Of a DNA stretch of 64,000 nucleotides, positions 43,211-54,763 are shown piece after piece; positions within the stretch are counted from its first letter, which is position 1; every line of letters begins with the position of its first letter. The translations under genes and the position numbers were made by a program. The stretch is from Dipteris shenzhenensis (Eukaryota; Polypodiophyta; Polypodiopsida; Gleicheniales): assembly GCA_047967505.1 (NCBI GenBank), contig CM106538.1. The stretch is one strand, 5' to 3'. The notes beneath the pieces are model-generated. The model did no database searches. It worked only from the letters and a program-made list of their open reading frames with translations, and was not told where the DNA came from.

Positions 43211-45660
43211 AGGCATGGAAGCAAGTACTGTGGGTTGCATACATGGCTCCAATGTCCTTTGTATTCCTTCCATTGCATCTATGTCCCATGTCAGACCCAA
43301 AATCTATGGATTCTGTCTGGTTTGAGCCTAGCAATGCCTCCATGGAGGCATGTCCTGCACAGATGTCAAGTCCTTTTTGTGATGAGCTGAGCTCGATGCT
43401 TGACACATGATAAAGCTATGGACCCTTAGTGTTGGATGCCCTCTACATGGCTGATGCAGTCATTATATTCTTGGAAGCTTGCATTGAGGGTAGATAAACC
43501 ACTTGAGTGAAGGTAGCACTTGCTAGATAGTGGTCCACATCATGAAGACTATAGAGTAGGAGGATAAACCTAGACAAGTCAAGCAACACTAGCATCGTAT
43601 CATTGATTTTCTTCCTTGATGCTAGCTCTCACCCAATTTTGAGCCATTGTCAGATGAGCTTTCCTCTCCCCTTAGCCGCCTAGTGGAGTTGGTCCCCTAG
43701 ATATCATACATAGGTCCATCTACTTAGATGGATAGTCAATAGATTGATAGCTAGCTAGGGGACTCTTCTTGGTGTTTGCTTCATTTTTTGGGTGCTATTG
43801 TAGCGATATCGTAAGCATCAGTCTTGGCAAGGGCTAGTAGAGTGGAGAGATCAATGTGCTTAAGCCCATGTGAACCAACTTCCCAAGGAAGAGCCTATGG
43901 ATGTGGGCGACCAACACTACTTGCTACTGTGTGCAAAAGTACTACTCATGAGAAGGAAAAACTACACTTTAATAAGCGAGAGGGCTAAGAATCTACTTGA
44001 TTAGTATGTTGGGGGGCCAATTGGCCTCATTTGGAGGGCTTACTTTCCTATATAAAGGGCCCTAGGTAGGGGGTCAAATGTACTTTAGAGATCTTACACT
44101 GGGCAACATTGAGAGCCCCAGTTGATGTAGAGTGCAATGATCAAGCATGTGCCCCTCTTGATCACAAACTTCTAGATGCCAAATCAAAGGCTGGCACTAA
44201 AACTTCTCTCTACACTATGGACTAGTTTGGAAGGGGAGGGGTACCATCCCAAGCAACAAAGGATTAACTTATGTGGAGGACTTGGTGATAAGCTAAGCTT
44301 CATCTCTACAGGCCTCTGGCTGCATGCTATGTATGCCTTACATTTAATATCCACTGCTGCTCCGGATCTTAGTTTTTATTGCTACTAGCTAAGGAGGATT
44401 TCAAAAAGTCGAGTCAAGTACCGGGCCTGAAATGACATGTTGTAAGTTGGGGTAACAATTATAAGAAAATTTTTGAAAGTAGGGTTGTCAGAAACTTGGC
44501 CACTTGTTGTTGCATTTTGCAATGTTGAAACTAATATTTTCATGTGTGAATGATTGGTGATGATAGTGTGCACCTTTACTGCCTCAACCCCTCTTTCTCT
44601 ACCTTTAAAAATGTTCACCTAACGTTGCACATGGTTGGAAATCCTTTAATTTCTAAAGCCAATTCACGCTGACCACAATGTGTATAACCTATTGACCTTG
44701 GTAAGGACAAGGACGTCAAAACTGTGAGCTCTAAATAGCAACAATTATCGCTAGATGTGCCCTTCTTTCTTGTGGTAGTTTCGATATGCGATTCTACAGT
44801 GAAAATTTGAGTGTATAGAGAGACAATTACTAGATGTCTATTGTAACAAAGATTATCTATCAATACAATAGCTTACAGCAGAACTTACTGTTAAGAGGAC
44901 TTAGAAAGTGTCTTGTCTTTGTAATGCATTCGTTCAAGGATCCGATGTGAAATGGCTAGGGTGATCTTCTGAAGGGTCAATGAATCAAAGTTGCTATCAT
45001 GAAGGTTGATTCCATGTTCTACACCTCCAAGCTTCCTTGACAAGCAATGACTCTAGAGAAGGCAACTTTGATTCCAAATTTAATGGTTGCACACTTTTCT
45101 CATGCTCTGAGGATCCTCCAATGCTGCATCATCGAAAAGGAGGAGATCGGCCACTCATAGCAGGAAGGAAACGAAACAAAGAGGGGAGCTTTGAATTGGG
45201 AAAGGCAATCACGGAGATGCAAAAACAGATTAAAATTGCAATTCCTTACATTACAAAAATCTTCCAATCAAATATGGGGAAAGAAGGGGAGAGAAATTGG
45301 GGAGGAAGGCAAGAATTGAAGGCACGGTAAGAGAATTCTTGCATTATGCCCTACCTACAATCTCTACCACCATCGCGAGTTGCTGCAACTGCAAATGATG
45401 ATGATGATGATTCTTCTTCTTCTTCTTCTTTTTTAGCAAAAAAGAAACATAGATACATCAAGCAACAGAGAGAGATGAAGCACGTGGCCATGGCATTGTA
45501 GATGATGCGAATTCAAATTGAAGGTGTAGGAGAAAGAGATCGAGGAGGCCATGAAAGCTTCAAAAGAGGAATAGATGGAGATCATTAGAAGATCGAAAGA
45601 TTTGAAAGCTAGAAGGGTATGAAGATAATAAGACAACGACTAAAGAAGAAGGATCAAGAC
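43211..45660. other. Unrecognised stretch between gypsy gag and the Helitron-like block
   Basis: No gene was recognised. 'ctatataaagggcccta' near 44050 is a TATA-like sequence, possibly from an old LTR. A (GAT)n-(TTC)n microsatellite lies at 45396-45431. Confidence 0.4.
45396..45431. repeat. (GAT)n(TTC)n microsatellite
   Basis: Five GAT units are followed by seven TTC units. Confidence 0.9.
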
Positions 45661-45906
45661 GGTTTGACCGCTCCAAAATCAATTAAAATTTTTTGAATTG
45701 AAAAATGACGTTTTTATAAGCATTTTTTAATAATAGTTCATACATGAATTATTTTGTGTATTGAAAAAAGGTAGTAATGCTTTGAAAATGAAAAAAATTG
45801 AGTAATATATGTTATGAATTAAGAGTCCTTCAAGAGTATGATTTAACTATAGTTTGAAATAGGAAGTCCTTTACATGTATTGAAAATGGGCTTCTACTTA
45901 AATATA

Positions 45907-47189
45907 CTAGATTATGTCTCTATTTTTGAGAAAGTAAAATTTTTTTGTAGATGTTGGATTTCCACTAAGGTTATTGTAGCCATATTTTGAGCCAATTGTG
46001 TTGAGTTCTCTTATGTATTTCTCTTCAAGTGTATCTGCTTTGCTTTTAAAGTTTGTGGTGGCTAGGATTTCTATTTTGAAGTTCGAGTGGAACGCTTTAT
46101 ACCTATTAACATCATGTTTCAATTTTAATAGAGGATTGGTTTGGTGATGTGCTATCCATTTTTCAAGATTTCTAGTTTTTCCAATATATCTTTTTTTTGT
46201 AGCAATACATAGAATAGAATATATGTAATATGGGCCTTTTGTGCCTTTTTCTTTGTCTTCTTTGTGATTTCCTATTTGAAATAGCAAAATGAAGTACGAT
46301 GAGACTTTCTTGTGTTTTAGAAGATGAAGTTTGTATGTATTTTAAGATATGGAGTCAAGAATGTACCTGTAGGGGGCTTAAATATATTGTTCTTTGGTGG
46401 AGTCGAGAAAAACTCAAAATGTTCGCCATATGCTTCTTTTGCAAAATTTAAATCAGTAATGGAAGTTATACCTTCTATGATAAATGGCAACTCTTTTGCT
46501 TTTTTTTTATCATTTGTTTGCAACATGTTGTTGAACTCCGCTAGTATGACATTTCCAGTCTTATGATCTATTTTGAGGAGTTCGACTAAGCTTACATTGT
46601 AGCCAAAGTGTAGAAGTTCAAGGAAATAAGTTGAAGTTTCTTCTGAGTGCTTATCTATTATAGCTTGTGCTTCTATTCTCAACATCATTGGAGTAATGAT
46701 ATCATCCTCTTTTGTGATTTTTTGAATTATGTACTTAGACCTACATTATGTTTGAATTGATATTATGTATATGTTATTTATTGTATTTTTAAGATTTAAA
46801 ATTTAATCATTTTTTATAAATAAAATTGGGTTACTAACCATTTGCTCTCATTTCTTTGTCCCCATGTTCTGCCTTCCATTGTTGTACTTCATGTTGATTG
46901 TTATCCATGAAATTCCTGAGGTCTTGCAATGTGCTCCATCCATAAATGTATTCATTTGGTTCCTTTCCAGCCATGTTTGCGAAATGCATTTGAGCTGTAT
47001 ACAAGAAATAATTTTTTCCTTTGATCTTTTTGTTGATTTCTCTTGATCTTGTTGAGGCAATCGGGCTTTACTTTTGAATTGATTAAAGATCTGCAAAAAT
47101 AGTAATCCATTATAAATTATAATATAAACTAATGTGAAGAAATACTACAATGCTTAATATTGAAAACATACCTCATCTGATGTTGCCAT
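45907..47189 (-). CDS. Intron-containing gene ending in a GIY-YIG nuclease domain, companion of the Helitron-like element
   Basis: Proposed minus-strand exons are 47189-47172 (MATSDE), 47090 to about 46850, about 46735-46367, and 46271-45907. Exon 1 ends GAG/GTATGT and exon 2 follows TTTTTGCAG in the same phase. Exon 3 ends ACAG/GTACAT and exon 4 follows CAAATAG. This join is in frame and leads from 'NNIFKPPT' straight into 'GNHKEDKEKG'. Exon 4 carries a complete GIY-YIG pattern: 'GPYYIYS', 'RYIGKT', 'LEKWIAHH', 'LEEKYI' (catalytic Glu) and 'GYNNLSGN'. The Arg normally before the His is Trp (TGG, 46156-46158). GIY-YIG enzymes nick or cut DNA. Exons 2-3 match nothing I know. The phase of intron 2 is unresolved: a reading-frame change lies within exon 2, so this copy may be broken. 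The gene follows the Pif1-type helicase on the same strand by about 140 bp. It may instead be a captured gene. Confidence 0.6.
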
Positions 47190-47327
47190 ATTTTATTATT
47201 GGTTGTTCTTCAAATAATTTTTTTTGATAGATTCTGCATATTAGTTTGTATATCAAAAGTTTCTTTTCTCTTATATTGATGAATATTTAATAAAAGGATT
47301 TTTTATTGATTACTATTTTTTTAAATT

Positions 47328-48671
47328 TCATGTAAGCATTGGAATGAAGTCAGATGGATTGATTTTATTTAAGATTCTTAAGTTGTTTCGAGTGGTGACT
47401 CGTGAAAGCATGACATATGTTAGTCCTGGTGTAAATGATTTTTGTATTACTACAAGAGCCTTTCCTTTGCAAGTGCATCCTTGTGACTTGTGTCCCGTAA
47501 TTGCATATGCTAGTGTGATTAGAAATGTTGTTTTGTGATACCATATTGAGTTTAATAACTTCTGTTTATGTTTTGATTGTCTTAGTGTGATTTTTTCATT
47601 TGTTGATAAGATCTTGGCATGAATTTTTAAAATGTTGTTTGTGTTATTATCTATTTCTAGTGATATGACACTTGCAATAGCACCATTTGTAGCTCCGATT
47701 GTGAGATCTATATTTTCAGTGAAAGTGATCATCATTTTCACTCCTATTGCTATTTGTTGTATGGAGTGGAAATCTGGATCCATTATCCATTCTTTTAATT
47801 CTAAGATTTGATCTGCATTGGATGTCACAGTGACACTTTTAATTTGATGCTCTTTGAATTTCTTAGGTAGTATGAGCTGATTATAGTATCATGTGTCTTT
47901 TTTATGGGTGCACAATATAGTTGTGTCCTTGTCAATGAAATCGTTTGCTTCACTATCACTTATTATTAAATTACCTAGGTAATACTGAATCTCTTCTACT
48001 GTTGGTTGTCTTATTCTGATTATGTTTAAGAATTCTATGTATATTGGATCTTCTAGGTGATGTATTGATGTGTGTAGGAATGAAAAGGTTGCAGTTGTCC
48101 AGAAACCTGAGTTTCCAATATAGCATTTTCTACAAAATTCATTTTCTTGCACCTTGCATTTACATACAAGAGGCAACTGGGACATATCTCTAAATAAGAG
48201 CATCTTTTTATTTTCAAAAGGCTGCAAGATTGTTTGGTTGCAAGTTTCACACAGTTGTCTGATTACTGTGTTTAATGTTTGGCATGTCATCATTGAGATC
48301 TCATCAATTATGATGATTTCTGCATTTTCCAATTCTATGTATTGTTCTTCTAGCACTGGTAAGGAGGCACAAAACATATCGTGTCTCTTTGGTAGAGCAA
48401 ATTGATGATGTACAATAGTTGCTAATCGACTTAGTCTCATTGCAACTGCTCCTATTGTTGCTACTAGAACAATTAATTTTCCTTGTTTTACATAATTATA
48501 AGTAATGTACTTGATCATAAATGTCTTTCCTAAACCAGGAGTACCACAAATGACATGAAGTCCTATGGGTGATCCATTAATCTTTTCGTAAATTTCTTGT
48601 TGTTCAGAAGAAAGAGTTGCATTTTCGAAATCCTTGCATTGCCGTTCATCATTTGAAGTAATTTTGTGCAT
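47328..48671 (-). pseudogene. Helitron Pif1-type helicase domain
   Basis: Two open stretches of 260 and 166 codons are separated by one TGA (47889-47891) in the same frame. Motifs in order: Walker A 'CGTPGLGKTFM', 'VLVATIGAVAMRL', Walker B 'IIIIDEISMM', motif III 'RDMSQLPLV' (usual GD becomes RD), then after the stop 'GATNGAIASVI', motif V 'LAYAITGHKSQG' and motif VI 'GLTYVMLSRVT'. This is the complete superfamily 1B helicase that closes Helitron Rep-Hel proteins and unwinds DNA during rolling-circle transposition. A Cys-rich insert (CKCKVQENEFCRKC) follows motif III. Only one stop and one motif change suggest a fairly young copy. Confidence 0.93.
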
Positions 48672-49396
48672 GTTGTGTTATGTATATTGGTATCTTCATG
48701 AAGGTCAGTTGAAGCCATGAAGGAGCTCTAAATAACATGTAATGGGCTTTTTTGGAGTATCATGTTTGTTAGTTGGTGGCGATTTTGATCTATTAGCAAG
48801 TGCACTTTGCAATATTGATTGATAACAGATTCGATGTCTTCTTCTGTTTTTATGAGGTCTCGGATATGGCATTCTAAAAAGTAAGATTTCGTATGATTGT
48901 TTTTAGAAATGAGCTCATTCTCATTTCTAAAATTTATGTTCTTTAGTAGAAGGTTATAAAAAAAGATGAGTAGGGTGGTAATCTGTGAAACGTACAATCT
49001 GTGTTGATGGATATACATAATTTCCGAAAGAATCTACGATAGTAATGTTATCTTTGTTTTTTTTCTTTGACTTTTAGACATTGTATTTTCTCTAGAATTC
49101 ATAGAAAGTCAAGTTCTCCATGACACTTGGATGACCGCAATACGTATCTATAGGATGCAGTACAGAAACACAATGTTCATGAAGGTATTTTTGGTGCATA
49201 GATGGGGGAGAGGAGTCAATGAAATGCACAGATTCGCTTCTTTGAATGGTAGATATTTGTAAGCATGACAATGCTGCCTCTGTTGGAGATGTTGTCTTTG
49301 AAAGAATGTATGCAAATATCATTTTTAATTCAATTGGATCTAGATTATCTAGTCCTACAAGTTTTACATCACCAGGATTCAAGTTCATGTGTCTCA
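48672..49396 (-). pseudogene. Helitron Rep-helicase linker
   Basis: The minus strand reads 'LSKTTSPTEAALSCL', 'VLHPIDTYCGHP', 'MENLTFYEF' with the frame continuing 'RKYNV', then shifted 'DSFGNYVYP', 'IVRFTDYHPTHLF', 'FYNLLLKNINFRNENELIS' and 'ECHIRDLIKTEEDIESVI'. This is the region between Rep and helicase in Helitron proteins (the 'FYEFYxKY' and 'RFTDxHP' blocks). Frameshifts lie near 49090 and 49000 and between this and the helicase. The upstream end is cut by the copia insertion at 49396/49397; the Rep part resumes at 54764. Confidence 0.8.
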
Positions 49397-49748
49397 TGTG
49401 AAGATAGTGGGAGAGAAGGAAGGAGTATCACTTGTGGCTTTCTCACATACACAATGGGGGAATACACACAAAGGTGGAGGCTGAAAATAGTTTTCCTCTT
49501 CTTAGTTGTGAAAGCCAAAAGAACTCTAGTACAAAGAAATATAAGAACCCTATATGTGGGTCTCAAACCAAACTCAGCTAACTAAGATGGCATACTAACT
49601 GAGCCACGAACTAGAGTGCATAAGCATAGCTGTCATCCAGCTATTATTCATGGGCGGTGTACCAACCGCATATGCAGCTAACAAGTCGGTGACATAAATG
49701 CACAACGGTCACCCTGGCATATCACGACTAGAGCTCGATATCTCAGCA
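49397..49748 (-). repeat. 3' LTR of the inserted copia (352 bp)
   Basis: It starts TGCTGAGATATCGAGC at 49748 after a gaggggga polypurine tract and ends CTTCACA at 49397. Confidence 0.95.
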
Positions 49749-51551
49749 CTCCCCCTCGAGCTCAATCCCAATTCTTGCACACCAACAAGTAGGTCTCTAA
49801 ACTTGCGCAGCTTCTCTGCGCCCAATGCCTTCATGAATATGTCAGCTACCTGATCCTCTATGATGACATAAACTAGATTAATAAGACCTAGTAAAACCTT
49901 CTCCCACACATAGTGATAATGCACCTCAATGTGCTTTGTTCTAGCATGATAGACTGGGTTATTTGCCAAGTGTATACTGCTCATGTTGTCACAATAAATG
50001 ACAACTGGCCTATCTGTAGACTGATGCATATCATAAAGTAGCTTATGCAACCAAGCTACCCCACATGCAGCCATTGCTGCACCCCTGTACTCAGCCTCTG
50101 TCTCGACAAGGCAACTGTAGGCTATTTCTTGCTGCTCCAAGTGACTGCAGCACTCCCAAAAGAGAACACATATCCACTAGTAGATCGTCTATCAGAAATA
50201 CTACCAGCCCAATCAGCATCAATGTATCCATGCAACTATATCTGAACCCCAGTCTCATTAAATAGTCCGTAGTGCAATGTGGACTTCACATATCTAAGTA
50301 TGCGTCTAGCCGCATCCAAATGCGGTTTCCTTGGAGCCTGCATAAACTGACTTACCAATCCAACAGCATAGCTTAAATCTCACCTGGTAATATTCATATA
50401 AATCAAACTTCCTACTATGCGTTTGTACATAGTAGGGTCTTCCAGAAGCTCACTGCATCTGCGCTCAGCTTCACATTCTGCTCCAAAGGAACTGAAATAG
50501 GCTTACAGCCTCTCATCCCATATTTGGATAGCATATCCAATCCATACTGCCTCTGCAAGAGCCGTATCCCACTTGGTGATCTAATCACCTCAATGCCCAA
50601 GAAATAACGTAGCTCTCCCAAATCCTTATTCTCAAACTTCTGCTTCAATAGCATTTTCACATGAAGGATATCTTCATCACTATCACCTGTGATGATCAAA
50701 TCATCAACATCAATGATAAGCAGCATAATACCTTTCTCTGTTTTTCTCATGTAAAGTGAGAAATCTGCCTTTTGAAATGTGAAAGCCAATAGTGACAAGA
50801 TACTATCCTATCTTGTCAGACTATGCTCTAGGTGCTTGCTTCAAGCCATACAAGGCTTTCTTCAACCTGCAAACAAACTCAGGATGAACAGCGTGAACAT
50901 AACCTGGTGGCTGCTCCATAAAGACCTCTTCTTGCAAATCACCATGCAAGAAGGCATTCTTTACATCCATCTAATGTAAAGACCATCCCCTTGATGTAGC
51001 CATAGCAATTACTGCTCTTACGGTTTCCATCCTTGCAGCTGAATTGAATGTTTCTTTATAATCAATGCCAAATGTCTACGCATACGCCTTGACAACTAAT
51101 CTTGCCTTGTATCTGTTCATAGAACCATCTGCATTGTGCTTCACCTTAGAAACCCACTTACAGCCAATTTCATTCTTGTCTTTAGGCAAAGGCACCAATT
51201 CCCATGTAGCATTGGCTTCCAAGGCTTCCATTTCTTCATCCATGTCTTTCTCCCATTTTTCTTTTCCCATGGCTTGCTAAAAAAAGAAGTGGGTTCTGGT
51301 TCATGTATCACTTTGACCATATAGGCATAGTGAATAGCTATAAATCCATCATATTTCAGCTTATCCACAAGATACCTAGCTCTGGTAGACCTATGCAAAA
51401 TAGGCTCACTTCTATGTGTTCTCAAAACATCCCTGGTCTTCCTTACTCCAGGTGTAACAACAGAAGGAATACCCAACTCATGATCAATGCTCTGTTCTGA
51501 GCCACTGGATTCACCATCCACATAAGAGTGACCTACATTCACATCAAACAT
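49749..51551 (-). pseudogene. Copia reverse transcriptase and RNase H of the inserted copia
   Basis: Reading down from 51551: linker with 'GVRKTRDVLRTHRSEPILHRSTRARY', 'NATWELVPLPKDKNEIGCKWVSK', then stops and shifts through the palm. 'LIIDVDDLIITGDSDEDI' follows (catalytic YVDD changed to DVDD). Then comes RNase H with 'ETEAEYRGAAMAACGVAWLHKLL', 'VIYCDNMSSIHLANNPVYHARTKHIEVHYHY' and 'DQVADIFMKALGA'. The order and sequence follow 37079-38700 closely, with about ten disabling changes. Confidence 0.93.
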
Positions 51552-53228
51552 GGGCTGATCTACCTTCTCTTTTCCTTTTCATGATACCTGCATACCACTA
51601 TCTGCATTGCTTTGAGGAGATTCTCCTGATCTCAATCTACCTATCCATGGTGAAGTATGTGAACCACTGCTAGAGGACACTGCAGGTCCACTAATATTTT
51701 GTGATTGCTGCTGTGAATTCTATGCAGTATTACCATTTTGTGCATCTACATCATCAATCACATTTACATATTTATACCAGCTGCTCATCTCATCAACAAC
51801 AACATCTCTACTCATTGTAAACTTATGAGTAGAAGGGTTATAGCATCTATACCCTTTCTGCTGTAGAGAATAACCAATAAAGATGCACTTCTCAGCTTTC
51901 TAATCCAACTTGGACCTCAACTCATCTAGCACATGAACATAGGCAATGCGACCAAAAATCTGGTTTTCTACCAGTATACATCTCCTTTGGTGTCATGCCA
52001 TGTATTGCTACAGTGGGAGTTCTATTCATTGTGTAAACTGCTATAGCAACTGCTTCAGCCCAATAATAATCTGGTAGGTCTTTTTCATTTAGCATGGCCC
52101 GAGATACCTCTCTAATATGCTCGTTTTTCCTTTCTGCAAGTCCATTTTGCTGTAGGATATGACTGCATGAATATTGCTGCTTTATGCCATGCTCCTACAA
52201 GAACCTTGCAAACTCATTTGAGAGGTACTCTTCCCCTCCATCTGACCTTAGGCATTTTCTTTGCAGGCTTGTTTCTTTTTCAACCATAGCTTTAAAAGCT
52301 TTGAAATGCCCAAACACTTCAATTTTCCTTTTCATAAAGACACCCAAACTTTTCTGCTGTAATCATTAATAAAAGTGACAAACTAATGACAGCCTCCAAT
52401 AGATGCAGCTTTAGTAGTCCACAATTCAGAGTGGATTAATTCCAATGGCTTCTTACTCTCTTGAACATGTTTAGGAAATGGTTTCCTTGCCTGTTTTCCA
52501 AATTGACAGGCTTCACATACCTTATGCATTTCCGCAACCTTGAATTTAGGCAATCTTGCAATAATATTTTGGGCCTACATTCATTTAAGTTGTTGTACAT
52601 TAACTTAACCAATATGTTTATGCCAGATATCAATATCTGTAACTACACCGGTCCCATGTGCAAACATTGCTGCACTCAATTCAGGCATGTCCGCATCCAA
52701 TGTAAACATCTTGCCCTTCTTCTTTCCTTTTGCTATCAAGCGACCGTTATTTTTCATATCCTCAACAAAGCATCCATGAGGATTAAATCCTCGATTAAAT
52801 CTGACCTGCAAGCCCTGCTCAACCATTTGACCAACAAAAACCAGGTTCTTGGTGATATTTGGGACATGAAATACATCAGACAGGTATTTCTTTTTCCCAT
52901 CCTGCATAGACAAAGGAATTTTACCAATCTGCACAATAGGATGTGTAGTCTCATCACCAATCTCCACAAATCCTGGTCTTTCCATTTTCCTTGCATCTTG
53001 CATCCATTCTAGATGGCCTGTCATGTGGTTTGACACACCTGAGTCAGCATACCACACATCATTGCTTTCTTCTACACTTGTCACAGAATTGGTCATGTGC
53101 TGCATCATAAATAGATGCTCATTTCTGTCATCACCCTGTCTACTAGAAGATGCATAATTCCCTTGCTGCAATTTTCCATTCATGATGTCATTCTGCTTTT
53201 TATAGCAGTCTTTAGCCATATTACCCAT
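51552..53228 (-). pseudogene. Copia protease and integrase of the inserted copia
   Basis: 53228-52605 is one open frame of 207 codons with the end of gag, 'VWYADSGVSNHMTGH' (protease D-S-G) and 'FHVPNITKNLVFVGQMVEQGLQ', containing a 9-base internal duplication ('FNRGFNPHG'). It ends in the integrase zinc region ('DIWHKHIG'). Below 52605 the integrase is broken into short pieces ('PVNLENRQGNHF', core, 'YTGRKPD'-like end). The knuckle Cys and His residues are partly mutated. It is not functional. Confidence 0.92.
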
Positions 53229-54052
53229 TTTACCATAGTAGTAATATTCAACATTATTGTTTGCATTTTGGCCTCTCTGCCATCCACCATGACCTCTTTA
53301 GCTCCCCCTGCCTCTAGAGTTATCAGGTCCTCCTCCACCATAGGACTGGTTTTCTTGAGTTTGCTGCATATTCTAATTTCTAACACGGCCTCCAGATCGG
53401 CCTGCTCTACCTCTTCTAGCATTTGAATAGAAGACAGTTTCTTTTGAAGTTCCTCCAGAAGAAGCTGCACCACCATTTCTCTACTGTTCAGAAATTAGAA
53501 GAGCAAACAACTTCTATAAATCAAGAAATTTTTCATGGACGGCAATGGATGTATGGAACTGTGCATAATCCTTTCCTAGACCATTCAAAGTCACAAAAAC
53601 TAAATCATCATCTTCCACTGGTGACCCAATGGAAGCAAGTACATCTTCACCTTCATGTGGTAGTCATTGATGCTCATATTTTCTCTCTGCACATTGTGCA
53701 ACTCCTGCTTGAGCTGCATTTTCCTAGCTTGCATATTTGTGCTATACATTTTTGCCAAAGTATCCCATGCCTCCTTTGGCGTACTTGCATCCTGAATATG
53801 CACAATCGTAGAATCTGAAATACTGATAGACAGCCAGTACATAACTTTCCTGGCTCTCTTATGCCATCCTTTAAATGCTTGCATTTCCTCTTGATTGGGA
53901 ACATTAGGAAGAACTGGTTCTTCTTCATTTCCTGTAATGAACTCCCAATAGCCTTTTCCCATAAGGAAATTTGTCATTCTAAACTTCCATGCTTGGAAGT
54001 TGTTCTTGTCAAGCTTTTCAATGACAATCTGTGAAAGAGAATCAGACGCCAT
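53229..54052 (-). pseudogene. Copia gag of the inserted copia
   Basis: It begins MASDSLSQIVIEKLDKN at 54052 and is open for 150 codons, then shifts after 'DYHMKVK'. It continues with an Arg-Gly-rich tail. It corresponds to the intact gag at 40431-41453. Confidence 0.93.
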
Positions 54053-54547
54053 TACAGAACACTACAAAATATTTTGTCACTACAAAAAACATAGCTTCTG
54101 CCTCACAAGGGCAAATCTACAAAACTGACAAAAGTGGTATTTGACCACACAGTCACTTCCTAGTGATGATTTTGCATGAACGGGCAATAAGGATGATTCT
54201 GTAACTCCCAATATCTCTATGCATAGGCATATGATGCAATTTCTGTGGCAACTTTTCACCGACCTGCAAAGTAGTGGTTGTACAGCAAAAAAAAGGCCTT
54301 TTTCTCATTACTTGGGGAGAACTTTTGCCTCTAAAACGGGCCCCAAAATGGCCTCAAACTAGAAAAATGAAGTCACCCTTGCCACACCGCGAAGGGCATC
54401 TCAATCTGAGACAATGCACTCTTACACTTTTCAGCTGTGCTACCTGCAGAGATTTGCTCCCAAACTCGAAAAAGGAAAGCAACACTGGTCCTCTTACCAG
54501 GACACCGCAAACTTGGTTTGCTTTCTTGAGCTCCTTACCATGAACGA

Positions 54548-54560
54548 GGCTCCAATACCA
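54548..54560 (-). promoter_or_regulatory. Primer-binding site of the inserted copia
   Basis: The minus strand reads TGGTATTGGAGCC next to the LTR end. It differs from the consensus at two positions. Confidence 0.85.
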
Positions 54561-54763
54561 TGTGAAGAGAGTGGGAGATAAGGAAGGAGTCTGACTTGTG
54601 GCTTTCTCACATACACAATGGGGGAATACACACAAAGGTGGAGGCTGAAAATAGTTTTCCTCTTCTTAGCTGTGAAAGCTAAAAGAACTCTACTAACAAG
54701 TCGATGACATAAATGCACAACGGTCACTTTGGCATATCACAAGTGGAGCTCGATATCTCAACA
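54561..54763 (-). repeat. 5' LTR of the inserted copia, 203 bp after a 149-bp internal deletion
   Basis: It starts TGTTGAGATATCGAGC at 54763 and ends CTTCACA at 54561. Between 'cttgttag' and 'tagagttc' exactly the middle 149 bp of the 352-bp LTR is missing, and TAG occurs at both breakpoints. The deleted part includes the region before the presumed transcript start. Confidence 0.93.

Larger units (their letters stand above)
49397..54763 (-). mobile_element. Complete family-2 copia inserted in the Helitron Rep-Hel gene
   Basis: The element is 5367 bp long and flanked by the 5-bp target duplication TCTCA (49392-49396 and 54764-54768). It has both LTRs, primer site, gag, pol and polypurine tract in minus orientation. 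The reading frames carry many stops. Removing it rejoins the Helitron Rep motif 3 region to the Rep-Hel linker. Confidence 0.95.

Noticed and set aside
43211-45660. Third gypsy body with LTR (TATA-like at 44050)
   Set aside because: No pol domain or LTR terminus could be found; only the gag remnant at 42591-43210 is supportable.
45640-45700. Helitron 3' terminus with hairpin (cggtttgaccg)
   Set aside because: The stem has only 4-5 bp and there is no CTRR end beside it, so the terminus is not supported.
47540-48405. Plus-strand open frames opposite the helicase
   Set aside because: Shadows of the minus-strand helicase gene.
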